From contig OX388314.1 in assembly GCA_947579605.1 (NCBI GenBank), positions 23,136,000 through 23,199,999 of the forward strand: DNA of 64,000 nucleotides, read 5' to 3'. This DNA comes from Athripsodes cinereus. Taxonomy: Eukaryota; Arthropoda; Insecta; Trichoptera; Leptoceridae. A program made the position numbers and the translations under genes. This document shows positions 26,201 to 41,200 of the stretch, piece after piece (the stretch's first letter is position 1; each line of letters starts with the position of its first letter). The notes beneath the pieces are model-generated. The model was not told the origin of the DNA and made no database searches. It was given only the letters and a program-made list of their open reading frames with translations.

Positions 26201-29200
26201 CGCCGAAGTGGACGCCAACGTTGAGGGGACCCGACAGGGCACTTGAAGAAGAAAAAATTGATATACTACCAAACTGAAAATAAACATACAACAAAATATG
26301 TTGTATATTAATTATATTATAAAAAATTTCTTTTATTATTATTATTGGATCACTTATATTGCGCTGTTTTTGCAATGTAATCATTTCAAGAGCGCATTTA
26401 CAATATTGTTTGTCACTTTAATTTATTTTTATTACTTTTAAAACACAAATCATGTGAACTATTTTTATTGTCACAAATTGTAGGTACTTATTTGATTTAA
26501 TTTTAAAAAAATTATCACTTAATTTTAAGAAACAAGCACAAAAAACAAAACTATCAAATAAAAAAAAACTTCATTTTAGTCGGAAAATAAAAATAAAATA
26601 AAAACTCAATTGATAAACTATTATATTTAATAAAAAAATGGAGAAGTTTTGGGTTCAGTCAGCTACAAGAGCGCCATCTACCCAAACTTCTTAATGCTAC
26701 AAAAATTACACTTAGCCACAAAAATGTTACATCAAATAATTATTGTACTATTTTTAATTGCCTGTTTCGCATTAAAATAATACATATAGGAGTAATCCAT
26801 TCCTATTACATGTATAATTGGATAAACTTTTTTCCTGGTAACGATTAGGTACCTACTTCAACACAGTATCATTAATAATAATAGGAGTTGGTATATAAAA
26901 GGTTGCAGGTATGATCAGAGTACTAAACTATGGTACTACCATCAAGGCGAATGACATTGAGTCTCATAAAACCAAAGTGCGTGAAACATCATCGGGTCTT
27001 AGTCTTGTTGTCGTTAAATAACGTAAAGTTCTATACTTACTGCTAAGTGTGTGTGCTTTATAATTACTATTGCAAAGAAGACAATATGATTATGATATAT
27101 ATTATAATTATTATTATTAGTCACAATGTTCATTAAAGTTACCGACGATGTGTAGATAATCATTTTATTGGACACATACCTAAACTAATTTTAATCATTT
27201 TTTAATACTTCATCATCATCTTTGTCGGTCTCTCAATCCTGAGGATCGTGACCATCTGCCTCGTTCTGTAGGTAGACCATCTGTCTCCACTTTGAGCGAT
27301 CCTTCGCCATGTGCAAGGCCCCGTGTAGTGAACTCTGTGTGGCCCATAGAATTATGTACTTTAGTACATATAAATCTATGGTGTGGCCTCCTTAATTTGG
27401 TCGCTCTATCGTGCTGGTACTCAGCCCCTTCCACGCCTCCCGCCCCAGTTACATAATTACAAATTACAAACTTATTTATTTAAAACACAATAATAACAAT
27501 AGGTACATCAAATTTAAATTATCAACTACTTTATAATAATAAGCCATAAGCATTGCCCCAACTAGAATTTGTCCTGGTATGAGGGGTCAAGCTTCAGTTA
27601 TAATTACTCTTTCCAGGTTTTCAGTTTTTTTCCATTGTTAATACTTATTTGAGGTAAATTTGTGATCTTTGCTGGTCCACATATGGAATGTATAGTTTGT
27701 TAACATATTCTGAAATCGACTGTTTGATTCTGTAAAAATTGCAAAAAATAAACAAAGTAATATATTAATATTTTTTAAAGGAGAATCCAAGACTTGAATA
27801 TGCTTACAGGTGCAGTTATCCAAAATTATTTATTTTGTATCATAAAAATAATAATTACATATTATTTTATGCTGTATAGAAAGGAATATTCACATTACCA
27901 TCCAATAAACCATTGCAAATAGTTGACCTTATTATTATGATACTCGCACACACGTCGATTGACATTTCAATTTTAAATTAGTTACTATTTTATATGGTTT
28001 TTCATAAAATTTGTATTTCCATAATTAAAATATTACATAAACGAATATATTTTCCATATCTTTCCAAAAAACGATATCTGATAAAAAAAAACAAGGGTTA
28101 TTCAAACAAGATTTTTACTAATAAATATAAAAAAAAATAGCACAAACCACATGCTCTGAATAAGAATAATCAATACTATTATTCAGTTTGCATCAAATGA
28201 ACCAAAAACCGCATTCCAAGTAAATCATTCATTTAAATCTGATTACACTACCCATCTCACACCGCGCATGTCCAATTATACAATGACAGAATATTGACAA
28301 TCTCATTTATTTTCTTTCACAGATTATGATGATATTAATATCGACTTGATCTTTAATTCCGTTTGTCATTTTATGATTTGATTTGGTAGTAGATACTATT
28401 ATGATTCTTTATAATTGATTGCACGGTTTTATATTTGGGTGGTCTAGCACATTTGCATTCCTCATAAATATTTATATCTTAAAAGTCTTAGACTTCAAAT
28501 TGATATTGAAATTCTACGGAAAATTATGGAGAGATATTGTTTTGTTTTCTTTTGTTTTCTTTTGTTTTTTTTTTGTTTTGTTTTCTTTTGTTTTCTTTTC
28601 TTGTCTATGATCATTGTGAAGTGTTTGATATTATGGTGAAGTAACGAACTATTGAAAATTGTTTGTGATTGTTATAAAATAGCAAATTATTTGTATTATT
28701 TGACGATTCCAAGTGCTAAATATATGGCCTACGGATGATATGAAAAATAAATAAAATAAATAAATAAATTATGCCCAAAAAGAAACAGTGAGCTATGATT
28801 TATTTATTCACGATTTATTTATTTATATACTTTGGTGTCTAATATTTGTTATTGTTAATGTCGATCTGTTATATTTTCTTCATTTTAACTTGTTGACTGG
28901 GTGAAATTGCGAACAACGCGAAATAGACCTAGGTACCTGAAAATATCGCATTGTGATTTTTTTAAAGCGAAATTAATTTATGTAAGTTTAATATCAGTTA
29001 AGAAGGTAAATACAATTATTCGAGTTTATTTTAATTGATATTTAATCAAAGAGTAAATACAACCATCATTTATCGAAAAAGCTTATACGTAATTTGAATT
29101 GATTTCCGAATATTTTTTCGCGTTATTTACTTTTGACAAAGAACTATTATATTCTTAGTAATATTTTTACGTTATCTGTCACATCTTTATAAGTTAGACG

Positions 29201-32200
29201 CACACCTACAATTCTTTTATCTGATGTAAGTTTACATAAGGACATTGGTTGTCGAATCACTTGCAAAAACAGCTTTAACGGACATGCGCAGATGCAAATG
29301 TATTTATGTAAGTATTCATTTGATTACAGATATCTCGTGATATTCGATATGTACCCTATTAATAAAATGCGTCTCTAGGATATCAACACTCCTTCAGGTT
29401 TATTAATACAAGTATGCACATAAGAATGCGTACATTAATGTATGCAATTATTCTGATTATGCACGCCAAAAAGTAGATACCATAAACTATCAAGAACTGA
29501 TTGAAGAGACGTGCGGCACAGCTACATCGTCTAATTTACGCCTATAACACTTGTCTTTACAATAATAATATGATAGACAATATTAAGAATAGCTGTACAT
29601 TGTTCAAGCCGGACTTGACTGCAAAAACTCGAAATCCACGATGCGTCGTCGTTGAGATGTCCCGTTGGAACAACGACAACGAAGTGATGACAAAAACTGC
29701 TTTATAGACGAGTAATAGCAAAGCCAGTACAATAAATAACGTATAGAAGCTTATATAAGATCAATGTTAATAATACCACCGATTACTAATAATCGACACT
29801 CGAAGCTTTAAGAAGCTTTAGAAGTACAAGTATTCTTTGCAAAATTCATTATCTCGAACATCATTGTACTACCAATCAGAAAAAAAAATAAAAATTACTT
29901 AATATTCTAAACATCATTCATGAATCTCAAAAGAAAAATATTTTCTACTTATTATCTAATTATGGTATTTAGAGGCTTCAATTGATAATCTTCTACATAA
30001 AACTTAAATTATTGGACTTCCAATTTGAGGATCCTAAGTTGAAATCTCTTAGGCCCGAAATTACAATCAGTAGCTTATCGTGGAGCTTTGGTGAGGAGGC
30101 TTAAAAGTTAAGTCGAGCTTACTGCTCACACGAGAATTTCAATCAATATTCGACTGCGACTTGACAAAGCCGCAAATATGGTTAAGTTGGTAGCCCTACT
30201 AGTTGTTTTATCGTGATTTTGTTTATGCATTAACCTCACATCTGTCATGTTAACGGCGACGCGCGCCATTTTTCGTGTTGTTGTTTTGATTTCGTGAATG
30301 TTCTTGGATTATTTCGTTACCGACGAAACAGGGTCAGTAACGAAAAAATCCAAATAGAAGCGCAAATGAAAAAACCTTAGCAACAACAAACAAAAACCGT
30401 AATGAAAACGCGAACATATGACATTAATGTCAGTTTGTTCTTATTGTTACTAGTGGCGCCTCCTGGTGATGAAAAAATTAACTGAGTTTAAGCAAGCTTA
30501 ACGTTGTTGAGGACACCCCCGGGTATTCCTTAACTTAAGGAGTAGGCTAAGCCGCAAATTCGTGCTAAGGAGACATTGTAATTCGCGTAATTTTGGAAAG
30601 CGAAGCTTTATGTGTTCCTTAAGGTTAAGGAGGATCTTAAGCCTGCATTGTAATTTTGGGCCTTACTGTGGCAATGTTATTGATTTAGCATCTTATATAT
30701 CTTTATAATTATAAAGGAAGAAATATAACACAATTCAAATAACTTTCTTTTAGATAAGATAGTGTGTAGGATCAAACCTCTTACAAAATTCCCATCTGTT
30801 CAAAGAATTAGCATTAAAATATTATGTATTTGTTCACATTCACAAAATTCAAGCACGACAAGCACCTACATCTAAACATAACTAAAAAATATTGTGAAAG
30901 TGATGAAGTCGAATGCTTACAAAACTAACAAAAAATGTGGTGGTTTATAAAAGTTGAATACGTTCACGAATTAGGTTGTATCTCGTGGTTTATTCTTTAT
31001 TCCAAATTTAAATAAATACTAAAAAATAATGTCGTGTATAGTGAGGTGACGGCAGCCATGGCGAATAAAAACTAATAAAAATGACCACAAATAGCACTGT
31101 TCTGAACCACAAAGAAGCACGTGGCTTCTTTCACCACATTCAGTGTGTTTAGTAGAATAAATAAATAAATACTAGATAAGTAGAATAGAGAGAACGATAG
31201 TAAAATTGTTTGATTATAGAATGTGTAAAAATTGACTGTGGTCTGCACAACTGGATTAAAAATACAATACATATCAAGATATTGTATGATCATACAGTTG
31301 ATGGTTCAGTTCTGGCCTTGTCTGTACGTGTTCGTGTTCCGTGTTCGATTTCCTTTGAGTAATGAAACTTATATGAGATTGTTGTCTTATGTTTAATGGT
31401 AGTCTTATATAAAAGAATGAAAAAAATTGGTTTAATAATGGGAATGAATGAATTAGTAAATTGAGTGGAAAAATCATAACATAAAATAACATAACATGCA
31501 TAGACAATTCACACAGATCGAGCTAGTCCCAAACTCTGATTAAATCTTTTATCATGAGTACTAACGCGACGATACACATATATATGTACAATGCACTAAA
31601 CACATATACATGTAACACCCAGACCCAGGACAATTTGAAAAAAGTCATTCTTCAATCTGCCCTGGCCGGGAATCGAACCCGTGACCTTGTGACTCAAAGG
31701 CAAGAGCGTTACCTCTACGCCACACCGGCCGGCCATAGGTCGATAAATTGAATTGTACATTTTCTTGTAGGTAATTATAGACTTGATTGTTTTAATATTA
31801 TATCATTTTTATATTTTAGCCGTTATATATAGAGGGTTTCTTTTCCTCTATACATTCTAAAAAAAAAAGTACATTATTCTTAAAAACAAAATAATGAACA
31901 GCTTTTTTATTATACGGCAACATCAATTAATCAACCTTGAATGTCACAATGAAATTGCAATTATCACAAAATAAAAATAGAATTGTACCGAATGTATCTT
32001 CAATCACTTAAATTAAAGAATAAAAATAACCTCATTTTAACTACAAACGATTTAATACCATAATAAACCTAACCTCAATATGAAACAGCTGATTTCAAAT
32101 AATATAATATACAATATACGTAATATAGGCTATCTTCACAACATGAATTATACTGATAAAATCTAAGCTACTTTATAAAAGTCCTAATATACATACTCTA

Positions 32201-35200
32201 GGTACATTATTCCATACTTTCTTGTGATACACTGTACTTTAACTAGGGTTTCCATACTCCATATTATATTGTTTTCACTTCGGGAGTTATTTTATTTATT
32301 TTATTTTACAAATTTAACATGACAAAGACAGTTATAAAAATACATTAAGACCATTAATACAAATCAATACATAAATCAGTAAGGGTCCCACAGATTACCA
32401 AAAAAATATGTCACCAATGATACAAGAAACAAACATAAGTATAATATAAACTTTCAAACAAAATAACGCAAAACATAAACCATTTAATGAACAATTGCGC
32501 AAATATTTTTTGAAACAATTTTATTGAACACAAAATAATTATATCATTAAATGTGTTTGATTACATAAGCATAAGTAACTTGTATTGTAGTGTTTTACCC
32601 TGCTTAAAAAGTAAGCTTGTGTAAATGAAATGGGATATCAAATGTATGGGATATAGATGATATTGGTAAAAATGTTTATGCGAAGTCCGTGATTCGATCC
32701 CAGGTGCCGGCAAACTCCCCTTTCACGACACAAGCTTTTAGCTTAGTGTGAAAGGTGTGTAAGGTTGTATTTGGGTTTATAACAAAACCCAGATATATCT
32801 TTAAAAAAAAAATCTTAACAGTATATTACAATGGTATACTTGGATGAACCATTACGAAATGACCAATACAAAATGAATCATGCATGCCAAAACAAAAGAA
32901 CACGAAATTTATAAATGGTATGGTTTCCAAAACAGAAGTGACACAAATCGTTTTGAACTTCAAAATAGCAGAGCTTCAGAAATCTGGTTTATTTGGAAGC
33001 CCTTGATTCAACACTCAGTTAAAACTAAAAATAATACGGAAACGTTACGCTCAATAGCATGAAACTGGTCATTGTTTACAATAAACTAGTAGTAACTTCT
33101 ACAAACACAATGCTTAGAATAAATTAAACAACAATAATATCACACGTGGATGCGACTAAATAACATGCACATAATATGTAAATGCAATAATGATATTCTT
33201 ACATTTAAATTTCAGAAAAAGGAAAAAATGTATATTGTAAGTAAAGTTAATTACAAAAATTTATGAAGAATTGTTCGACAAACAAACCGTGGGTCCTGTA
33301 AAAGGTAAGTTTTCGAAAAATAAAGCTTTTAATATCTGATGAAATTAAGCATATAATATCTGAGATCTGCTGGCTACCCCAAGTGTGGGATATAATCTGA
33401 CGGTATAGTAGTATTACTAGTATTATCTATGTATCACTTTATCAGATTATCGCAAAGAACGATCAAATATTTGAAAACACACAACATAGCACTGAATGAC
33501 ACGAATTGTTTTATTTTTTTATTACCTATTGAAATGAATAGTAATAATGCACTATTGTTTTAAATATTTTTCTATTCCATTGAACTTGGTTAGCACGGAG
33601 GTCGGAAAACAAAAGATTTAGACTTTATGTTAGTACCTAAACTACCTATGTCTTTTTATGCACGGACAATTATTTGTTTAACACCTTTTTTAGATCACAA
33701 CATAACCTCAAAGACGCTGTATAGGGAACCTATTGCCCTAAATTCCCAGTTAACAAACCTTAATATGAAATATTGCTAGTATAAATAGCGACCCCTCTGG
33801 TTAGCCGTGGAGCACTTGTCAGAGAATAGGTCTCCCACTCTTTTCTGCATGTTTACGAGTGTCCTGTAAAAGACAGATATTTAAAAAAAATACTTTTTAC
33901 ATTTTATATTTAGCGGTTTAGGTTTGGTTTGGTTTAGCGAGGTTTGTCACCCATCTTAATGGATTTTTTATTGGCATATATAGAGAGGACTATTTTCATG
34001 TTTAATATATGCAACTGGTCTGCTGGCTACCCCACTTGTGAGAAATACCGTGATGGTATAGTTGGTAGTTAATAGTGGCGGAATATTTTTCTGAATGTAT
34101 TTTATCCATGGATGGTTTCATATTAATCTTGTGACTTATATTCCCAGCCAGGGCAAAATGACAGGTCATCTATATAAAATTATCCTAGGTCTGGGTGTTA
34201 CATGTATAGGTACGTGTTAAGTGCATTGTATATATGTATGTATCATCGCATAAGTACCCATAATACAAGATTCATACATACATAAGTTTGAGACTAGCTT
34301 GATCTGCGTAAATTCTTCATATATAATGTTACAAATAATTTAATCGAGTTGGTAATTAGTTGAAAAAATTGACGTTCATTAAAATCCACTGTCATACAAG
34401 CTTATAAAATCGACATTCCTAAACTGCAATTTCGTCGCCAACTTAACACATCTTTTAGCAAAAAAAAAACGTGATTTATTTTCATGATTTACTGTAAGAC
34501 AATTCAAATTTTATTCAATTTAAATTCTTTAAATAAAGTTTACAATATTGTTTGACGTACTTGCACAAAATGTTTCATGCGTGCGTATATTTTTTTGCAT
34601 GCAAATGCATAGCGATAATCTTGCCACTGCATATTATATTTTCTAATCTTAATATAATTATGTTTTCTATGTTGATTTGTATAAAATGATGTGCAGAAAG
34701 AATAAATAAATAAATAATATGAAAAAAGTTTCCAACTAAACTAAACATTACAATGATTCGTTATTTAAATAACTGTCATTAAACAAAATAACGTTAAACT
34801 TTATAGTGCAAATGTTTTTATTTATAACCGTTGCGTATTTACTTTAGTGATATAACGAATATTCGTATTCGTGAATATTCGGTGATTTCAAAGTATTCGC
34901 ATTCGCAGAAATATGCGAATGTTTTGCGAATATTATTTGGGTAATAAAGTAATAAAGTTGGAAGAGAGGAAGCGACTGCGAACATTGCATTAAATGGAGT
35001 GAGCATCAAACAAGTAAGTGAATTCGTGTACCTGGGCAGCAGAATAAACCAGGATGGACGCTCCAAAGCAGAAATTGTAAGCAGAATAAACCAGGCAAGG
35101 ATTGCCTTCAACAAAAAATCGAAGATATTGGAATCCCCAAATATCGACTTAAGCGTAAGGAAGAACCTTACTAAAGCCTTTGTATGGAGCATTCTGCTTT

Positions 35201-38200
35201 ATGGTTGTGAGACATGGACCATCAGCAAGAGTGAAAGCGGATGGTTGGCGGCCTTTGAGATGTGGTGCTACAGACGCATGCTTAAGATCCATTGGTCGGA
35301 GCACGTCGAAAACGAAGAAGTCTTAACCAGGGTAGGCGAAAAAAGGCAACTCCTTAAGAGAATCAGCCAACAACGAGCTAACTGGATTGGCCACAACATC
35401 AGGCACCCAGGACTACTCATCGCCATCGCGGAGGGTAAGACCGAGGGAACAAATGGCAGAGGCCGACCAAGAGACGCATATATGGACCAACTGAAGAGGG
35501 ACATGAACTGTGGCTCATACGTAGAGCTTAAAAGACTGGCTGAGAATAGGGAGGAATGGAGAAGAAAAACCAAACTCGTTGCAGACCAATCCAATGGATT
35601 GTAACTAAATATATAATAAAGTATCAGATACTCGGTAAAAGTATCGGATATTACTTATACTTAGTTTGGAAAACAATAGTCAGTACAAATACCCGGTACA
35701 TCGTAGAAAAAAGTACTGCAATAAAATATTCTTTCGGAAAATCGTGGAGTTTTTGAAATTATTTAAATTCCTATACCATTTTGAAAGGGGGGGGGGGGTA
35801 GAAATTTTAACATTTGAGCAATTGTAGAAATTTAAACTTTTAGTAAAGCCAGCACCGACAGGCTCGTGCAAGTCAATATTCGCATTCGCGAATATTCAGA
35901 ATATTCAAAATCGCACATTCGTTATATCACTAATTTAATTACAACAGTAGAAATATTATCTCATGCAAATAAACGCATATAAAATTAAATTAAAAGCTAT
36001 TGAGGTGACTTTATTAAATCATTACATTGTCTTTTTATTTCTCTTTTGGTACAACAATCAGGTTAATAGAAAATTTCGTTAAAATAACTAGGTATGTCCC
36101 ATACTATCAAACAAATCTTATGTAGGTACTGAGTTTTACGTGCTTTTTATTGCTCTTGCAGAGGCGGTCCCGACACACAAGGCGTTCAAAAATAATTTCG
36201 TGGGTTCCATACATTTTTGGCACCCTCTCAAAAATTTGTTATCTACCAAACATTTGCTTGTAGTTAGTAGTATACCATTCGTATTTACATAATAATAGAT
36301 ATATGTTAAAAGTTTACAGTAATTGATAATATTTCCAAAAAAAATATGGCATGTACAATTTATTATTATTTGAATATTTTTTAATGATAACTTTATCGAT
36401 CAGCATATAAATAAAATAATTGTACAAATTTATCAAGATTTTTTTCTTGATTTTCAATATTCCATATTCTCATTAATATATTAATCTACCTACTTACAAT
36501 ATTTTTATAAAAAAACAATTGCGTCAATTCACTTGAATTTTCTGAATGTCATAATTTTTCGTTATTATGGAAAAGATGGCTTGCGTGTTTGTTATATGCG
36601 GCTGGTCTGCTGACTACCACACTTGTGGAATATGCCGTGATAAAAATACAAGGAAGACGATCTTTAGGTCAAAACTATTACCGTACATATTTTGTTTAGC
36701 AATTTGTAAGGCTTCTTAAAATGCGGGGGATCTACCACGGGCCATTGATCCATTAGTAACGCCACTGGTTTGGATTATATGAATTGTGTATGTACCCATT
36801 TATTTGTGGTAATTTTACATTGAATCACGTTTAATGTTTTATGCAGTTTTTATTAAGCTATGTTGGTTAATTTAATCAAATTTGTTTTATTCGCAATTTG
36901 TGAACTAATGTGTTTTTCATTTTGCGACCAACCCACTTCCCATTTTATTTATTTGTTTTTTATAGAAATTTAAATTTAATACATATTTAACTTATTTCTT
37001 TTTATGATTAACATCAATGATTTTATATGATATTTATGATAAACTCACCATTTAAATATTGATTTATTTTTGGACCCAGTTTGAGTCCTACATTAACTTA
37101 AAGTTTGTGAGAATGGCGTAATTTTTTTCATGATATTAAGTATTGTCGTTAACAGTGTTTACCCGTAATCTTATTTTATCATATCAATCATGTTATTCAT
37201 CTCATTTAGGTACTTCAAATTAAAATAAAAGTTCATAATTACTGCACTAGATGTGCGAAATAAACTAGTGAAGTCAACATACATGTATTATGCATTGGAT
37301 TAGTTGTTTCACTTTAGAGCGTCCTCTCTGTGCCATAAACAAAGAAATACATTCAGGATGGGTAAAATAAGATAAGCTTCTAATGAAGCACCCGGCAAAG
37401 AATTAGTCTACGACTCATTTCCGTAAGTTTTTGAGTGATGTGAAAAAAGCAGGTGTTCGAAAAAAATAAAGACATTTTACATCTTAAATATTTGACACGG
37501 AGAAGACAGTTTTCATGTTTATTGCGTGCAGCTTATCCGCTGGCTACCACATGCGGGATATGCCATGATGGTAAAATAGGTAGTATAGTTGAAATAATTC
37601 AGTTAATTACCGATACGTATATTTCTAACGCACTTAATTGATAATATTAAACTTTAAGTTCCTATTTCCTTACGAGCTACACAAACGCATGAAGATTTCT
37701 ATCAACGCACATTACTCAGATATCGTTCCACTTCCCCATTTCTCTATTTTATTATGTAGATATTTAAGTGGTACCTAATATGATAATTGTAATGGTCACG
37801 ATCCACAGAAATTATGTTAAATATTATGATTATTATTTCCTCACGCATGTTATTATAATGTAAAACAAACAATAACAACGTGAAATGATACGCAGTGCAA
37901 TAATTCTTCGCCTGAAATAATTATGTAAAATACTCTAGAGTAAAATAGAGCTAGTCCCAAATTAAGATTGAATCTTTTGTTATGGGTACTAACGCAACGA
38001 TACACATATATACAATACACTAAATAATAATAATAATAACTAGACAATTTATAGTGCGCCGTTTTGTGGAATATATTCACTTCAAGGGCGCATCCTAAAA
38101 TATCGTGTTTATACCTGTGATTGGAGCCTGATACATATATATGTAACATCCAGGGTACATCACACATATGTAACATCCAGGGTCTGGGTGTTACATATAA

Positions 38201-41200
38201 ACTGCCGAACAAGTAGGTATATAATATTTGCAAAGCTCAATTACTTACTTTGTCTTCATAGAAGCACCACGACAAACTTTTCAACAATTTTTTTTTGTAT
38301 TTACTTTTTTTTATCAAGAAAATTCTTTAAAAACCATCATATTTATATATAATAGAAAAAAAATTCTTCATCAACATAATAAAACACAACAAATCAAATA
38401 TAAATCGTTAAAATGACATTTGAAATTCTAAAATAAAGCAAAATATTGCCCCCAGACAGCATCTTAGAGCTGGTATTAGAGGCCTGAAGTTCTTTTAATT
38501 AGAATTGTCTTTAAAAAAAACACATAATTTAACTTTTCTAAAATCTTGACACATATCCTAAAAATGTCCTAATTAAAGTTTTTTTCTTTTCTTTCTAGCG
38601 TTTTCTTCCTTAACTGCCTCTTGAATGTATAATAACTATTTCTATTTTTTGTCATTCAAAAATTGTCATTCATTCATTGATGATCCTTTTAATCGTCTTC
38701 CTTCATATTTTTACATACATATTTGTACACTCGCTCGTTACTCCTTTTGTAGCATATATTGATAGATTAAAATTACAATAAAACATGAAAAAAATGTACT
38801 AAATAACTAGTACTATTCTCGTACCTAGTTTGTTGGCATGTACGTCTCATATGAGATCAACTCAATTTATCTTTGTAGAAACTCTTTGTAGCAGAACACG
38901 CACGCTTTGTCCGGAAGATTATTTTGTAAAAATCTGATTAAAACATTGTGAAGATTATTTTGATGTTGATGAACGCTATGAGATATTATAATAAGGTATA
39001 TAGTAGGTATGTATTATCATAATTCAAACTACTTACAATCTACTTACATTCAAACCGAGCGTTGTTCGGAAACGAATAAGTGTTCAAATTAATAAAAAAC
39101 GTGCTAGAAGAATAAGTTTTATTACAGATTTACTGAGCAAAAAGTGAAATCCGTCTATGATAAACCATATTGTTTTGAACTCTGCCTTCAATATTTATAC
39201 CACTTTTTATTCTTAAATTTGTTGTGTATTTGATATATTGATTTTAAGATAGATAGATTTTTATGTGTCTTATGAAATTTGCATTATGTTTTTTCATAAT
39301 AATTTTGCCGAATGTTGAAGAAATAAATAAATATTAATTCAACTGAAAGAAAAATATCAACATGTTAGGAAAGGCATATTTGACTTGAATAAGCAAAAAA
39401 GTATTTATATTATGTAGGTGCCTAACTGCCTACCAATCCACAGTGCTTACCATTGTTTCCTTAACCACATACTGCTTTTTTCATATTCTTACTTATCGGG
39501 AATGTTGACTAATATTTCGATTATTTTTTGAAAATGGCGTTCCTAGTAAAATATGTAGTGTGACATTACTATGATAAAAGACGTCCAAAACAGTATAAAA
39601 TTTTATTTTATTTGGCATATAAACAGACGTTTTACAAATACGAGTATGAGAGATACAATTATTTAATTACATTAATACGTTTACTGATGGCACATTATAT
39701 TAGAATCAGCACACATTAATAGAATATTTCTGATAATGTTCTATATTTTAAAGTTGTTGGGTAGCTGTTATTAGTTGAGTTTAAAAGACACATAAACAAA
39801 CATAATTTGTATAATTCAAACAAAATAAAATATTTGTATAGATATATCTTACTTCTTATTATTATTCATAAGTATCAACATAAATTATGTTTCATGATTA
39901 TAATAATAATAATAATAAAAGTAATTGTAGGTCACTGTATCAGGTCTATTTAAAATTAGGTAGAAATGTAATAATGTATATAAGAGACATTATTATATTT
40001 AATAACATCACGAGAAACTCGCCCCGTAAATAGCTGCACTATCATTGTAATAGTCTAAAATTAAATCACTTTAATGTTTCTCTGTCTACCATTTACCAAA
40101 ATCTATACCACCACAGCAAATGTCAAAAGAAAGGCAACCAGTAGACTAACTGTATAGTGAGTTACAATCCATTGGATTGGTCTACAACGAGTTTGGATTT
40201 TCTTCAATCTATTGGATTGGTCTACAACGAGTGGATTTTCTTCAATCCATTGGATTGGTCTACAACGAGTTTAGATTTTCTTCTCCATTCCTGGATATTC
40301 TCTGCTAGCTTCTTTAATTCTACGTTTATGACACAGTTCATGTCCTTCTTCACTTGGTCCATATAGGTTGAAATAACTTTATTTCTCGGATATTTCAGGA
40401 GTCAAAAGACTCCTATTTATCCGTTTAGGTGACAATCTACATATTTATCTTTTAACTCTCTCTAGTCTATCAGAACTACTATGTTTGTATTGGCATCTCC
40501 GACCTTACAACGTCAGTGGGCGGGGGACCCGGCTACCGTAGCAGATCCCATCTTGAGACCCACACATCCACATAGGTGTCTATTGGTCAGCCTCTACTAT
40601 TTCTGCTCTCCGCGATGGTGATAAGCAGGCCTGGGTGCCTTATGTTGTTGGCAATCTAGTTAGCTCGCTGTTATCTGATTTTTTAAGGGAACTAACAATT
40701 ACGTGTAGTAAATTTACAAATTGTCCTCTCCGTGCTAGTAAAAGATAAAGACAGTCAGGATGGGTGGGATAGCTACCTCATCGCTGAATGGAAGATGTTT
40801 AGTTAATGTATCATACGGGATCTTTTACGAGCTGCCTTTTACAGGACACTTAAACACTAAATAAAAAAGAAGGATATATTTACTTTGCCGGCGACTCCAC
40901 GAAGCTTCACTCCACTCTGAGGACATTAAATATTATCAGATGTTATGAGTAAATTACAATAGATTTACATAATAGGTAGTATTTTACCAATGAACATGGC
41001 ATTGCCTTTAAAATATTACAAAACAAACAGTGCTTGCATAAATAAAAAAAGATTTGCTAGTAGTTATAAATTATTTATTGTATTATAGTAGGAGATGAAC
41101 TTGAATGCCTCTATGTATTCTAAATACAATGCAATGTTACTCGCGCGTCGTTTAATCTAAGCTTGCTGCTTATTGTATGAACCACTGACCGAGAAATTAT

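Larger units (their letters stand above)
40150..40680 (-). mobile_element. LINE-A, truncated copy with nested insertion
   Basis: Pieces 40150-40368 and 40578-40680 are the inverse complement of the LINE-A 3' end (ATCCATTGGATTGGTC, TTCTCCATTCC, CTCCGCGATGGTGAT, CTGGGTGCCTTATGTTG). An inserted LINE end occupies 40369-40567. Confidence 0.78.

Noticed and set aside
28541..28608. Functional T-rich tract or regulatory site
   Set aside because: A plain (TTTTGTTTTC)n-type simple repeat.
29501..29707. 68-codon ORF in intron 1
   Set aside because: No motif, no splice or repeat context. Slightly GC-richer than its flanks but not enough to call a gene.
31655..31732. tRNA gene on the - strand
   Set aside because: It has A and B boxes and a T-arm, but the acceptor ends do not pair and the sequence continues into a repeated body, so it is a SINE head.
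35268..35594. - strand ORF opposite LINE-A
   Set aside because: Shadow of the + strand reverse-transcriptase fragment.
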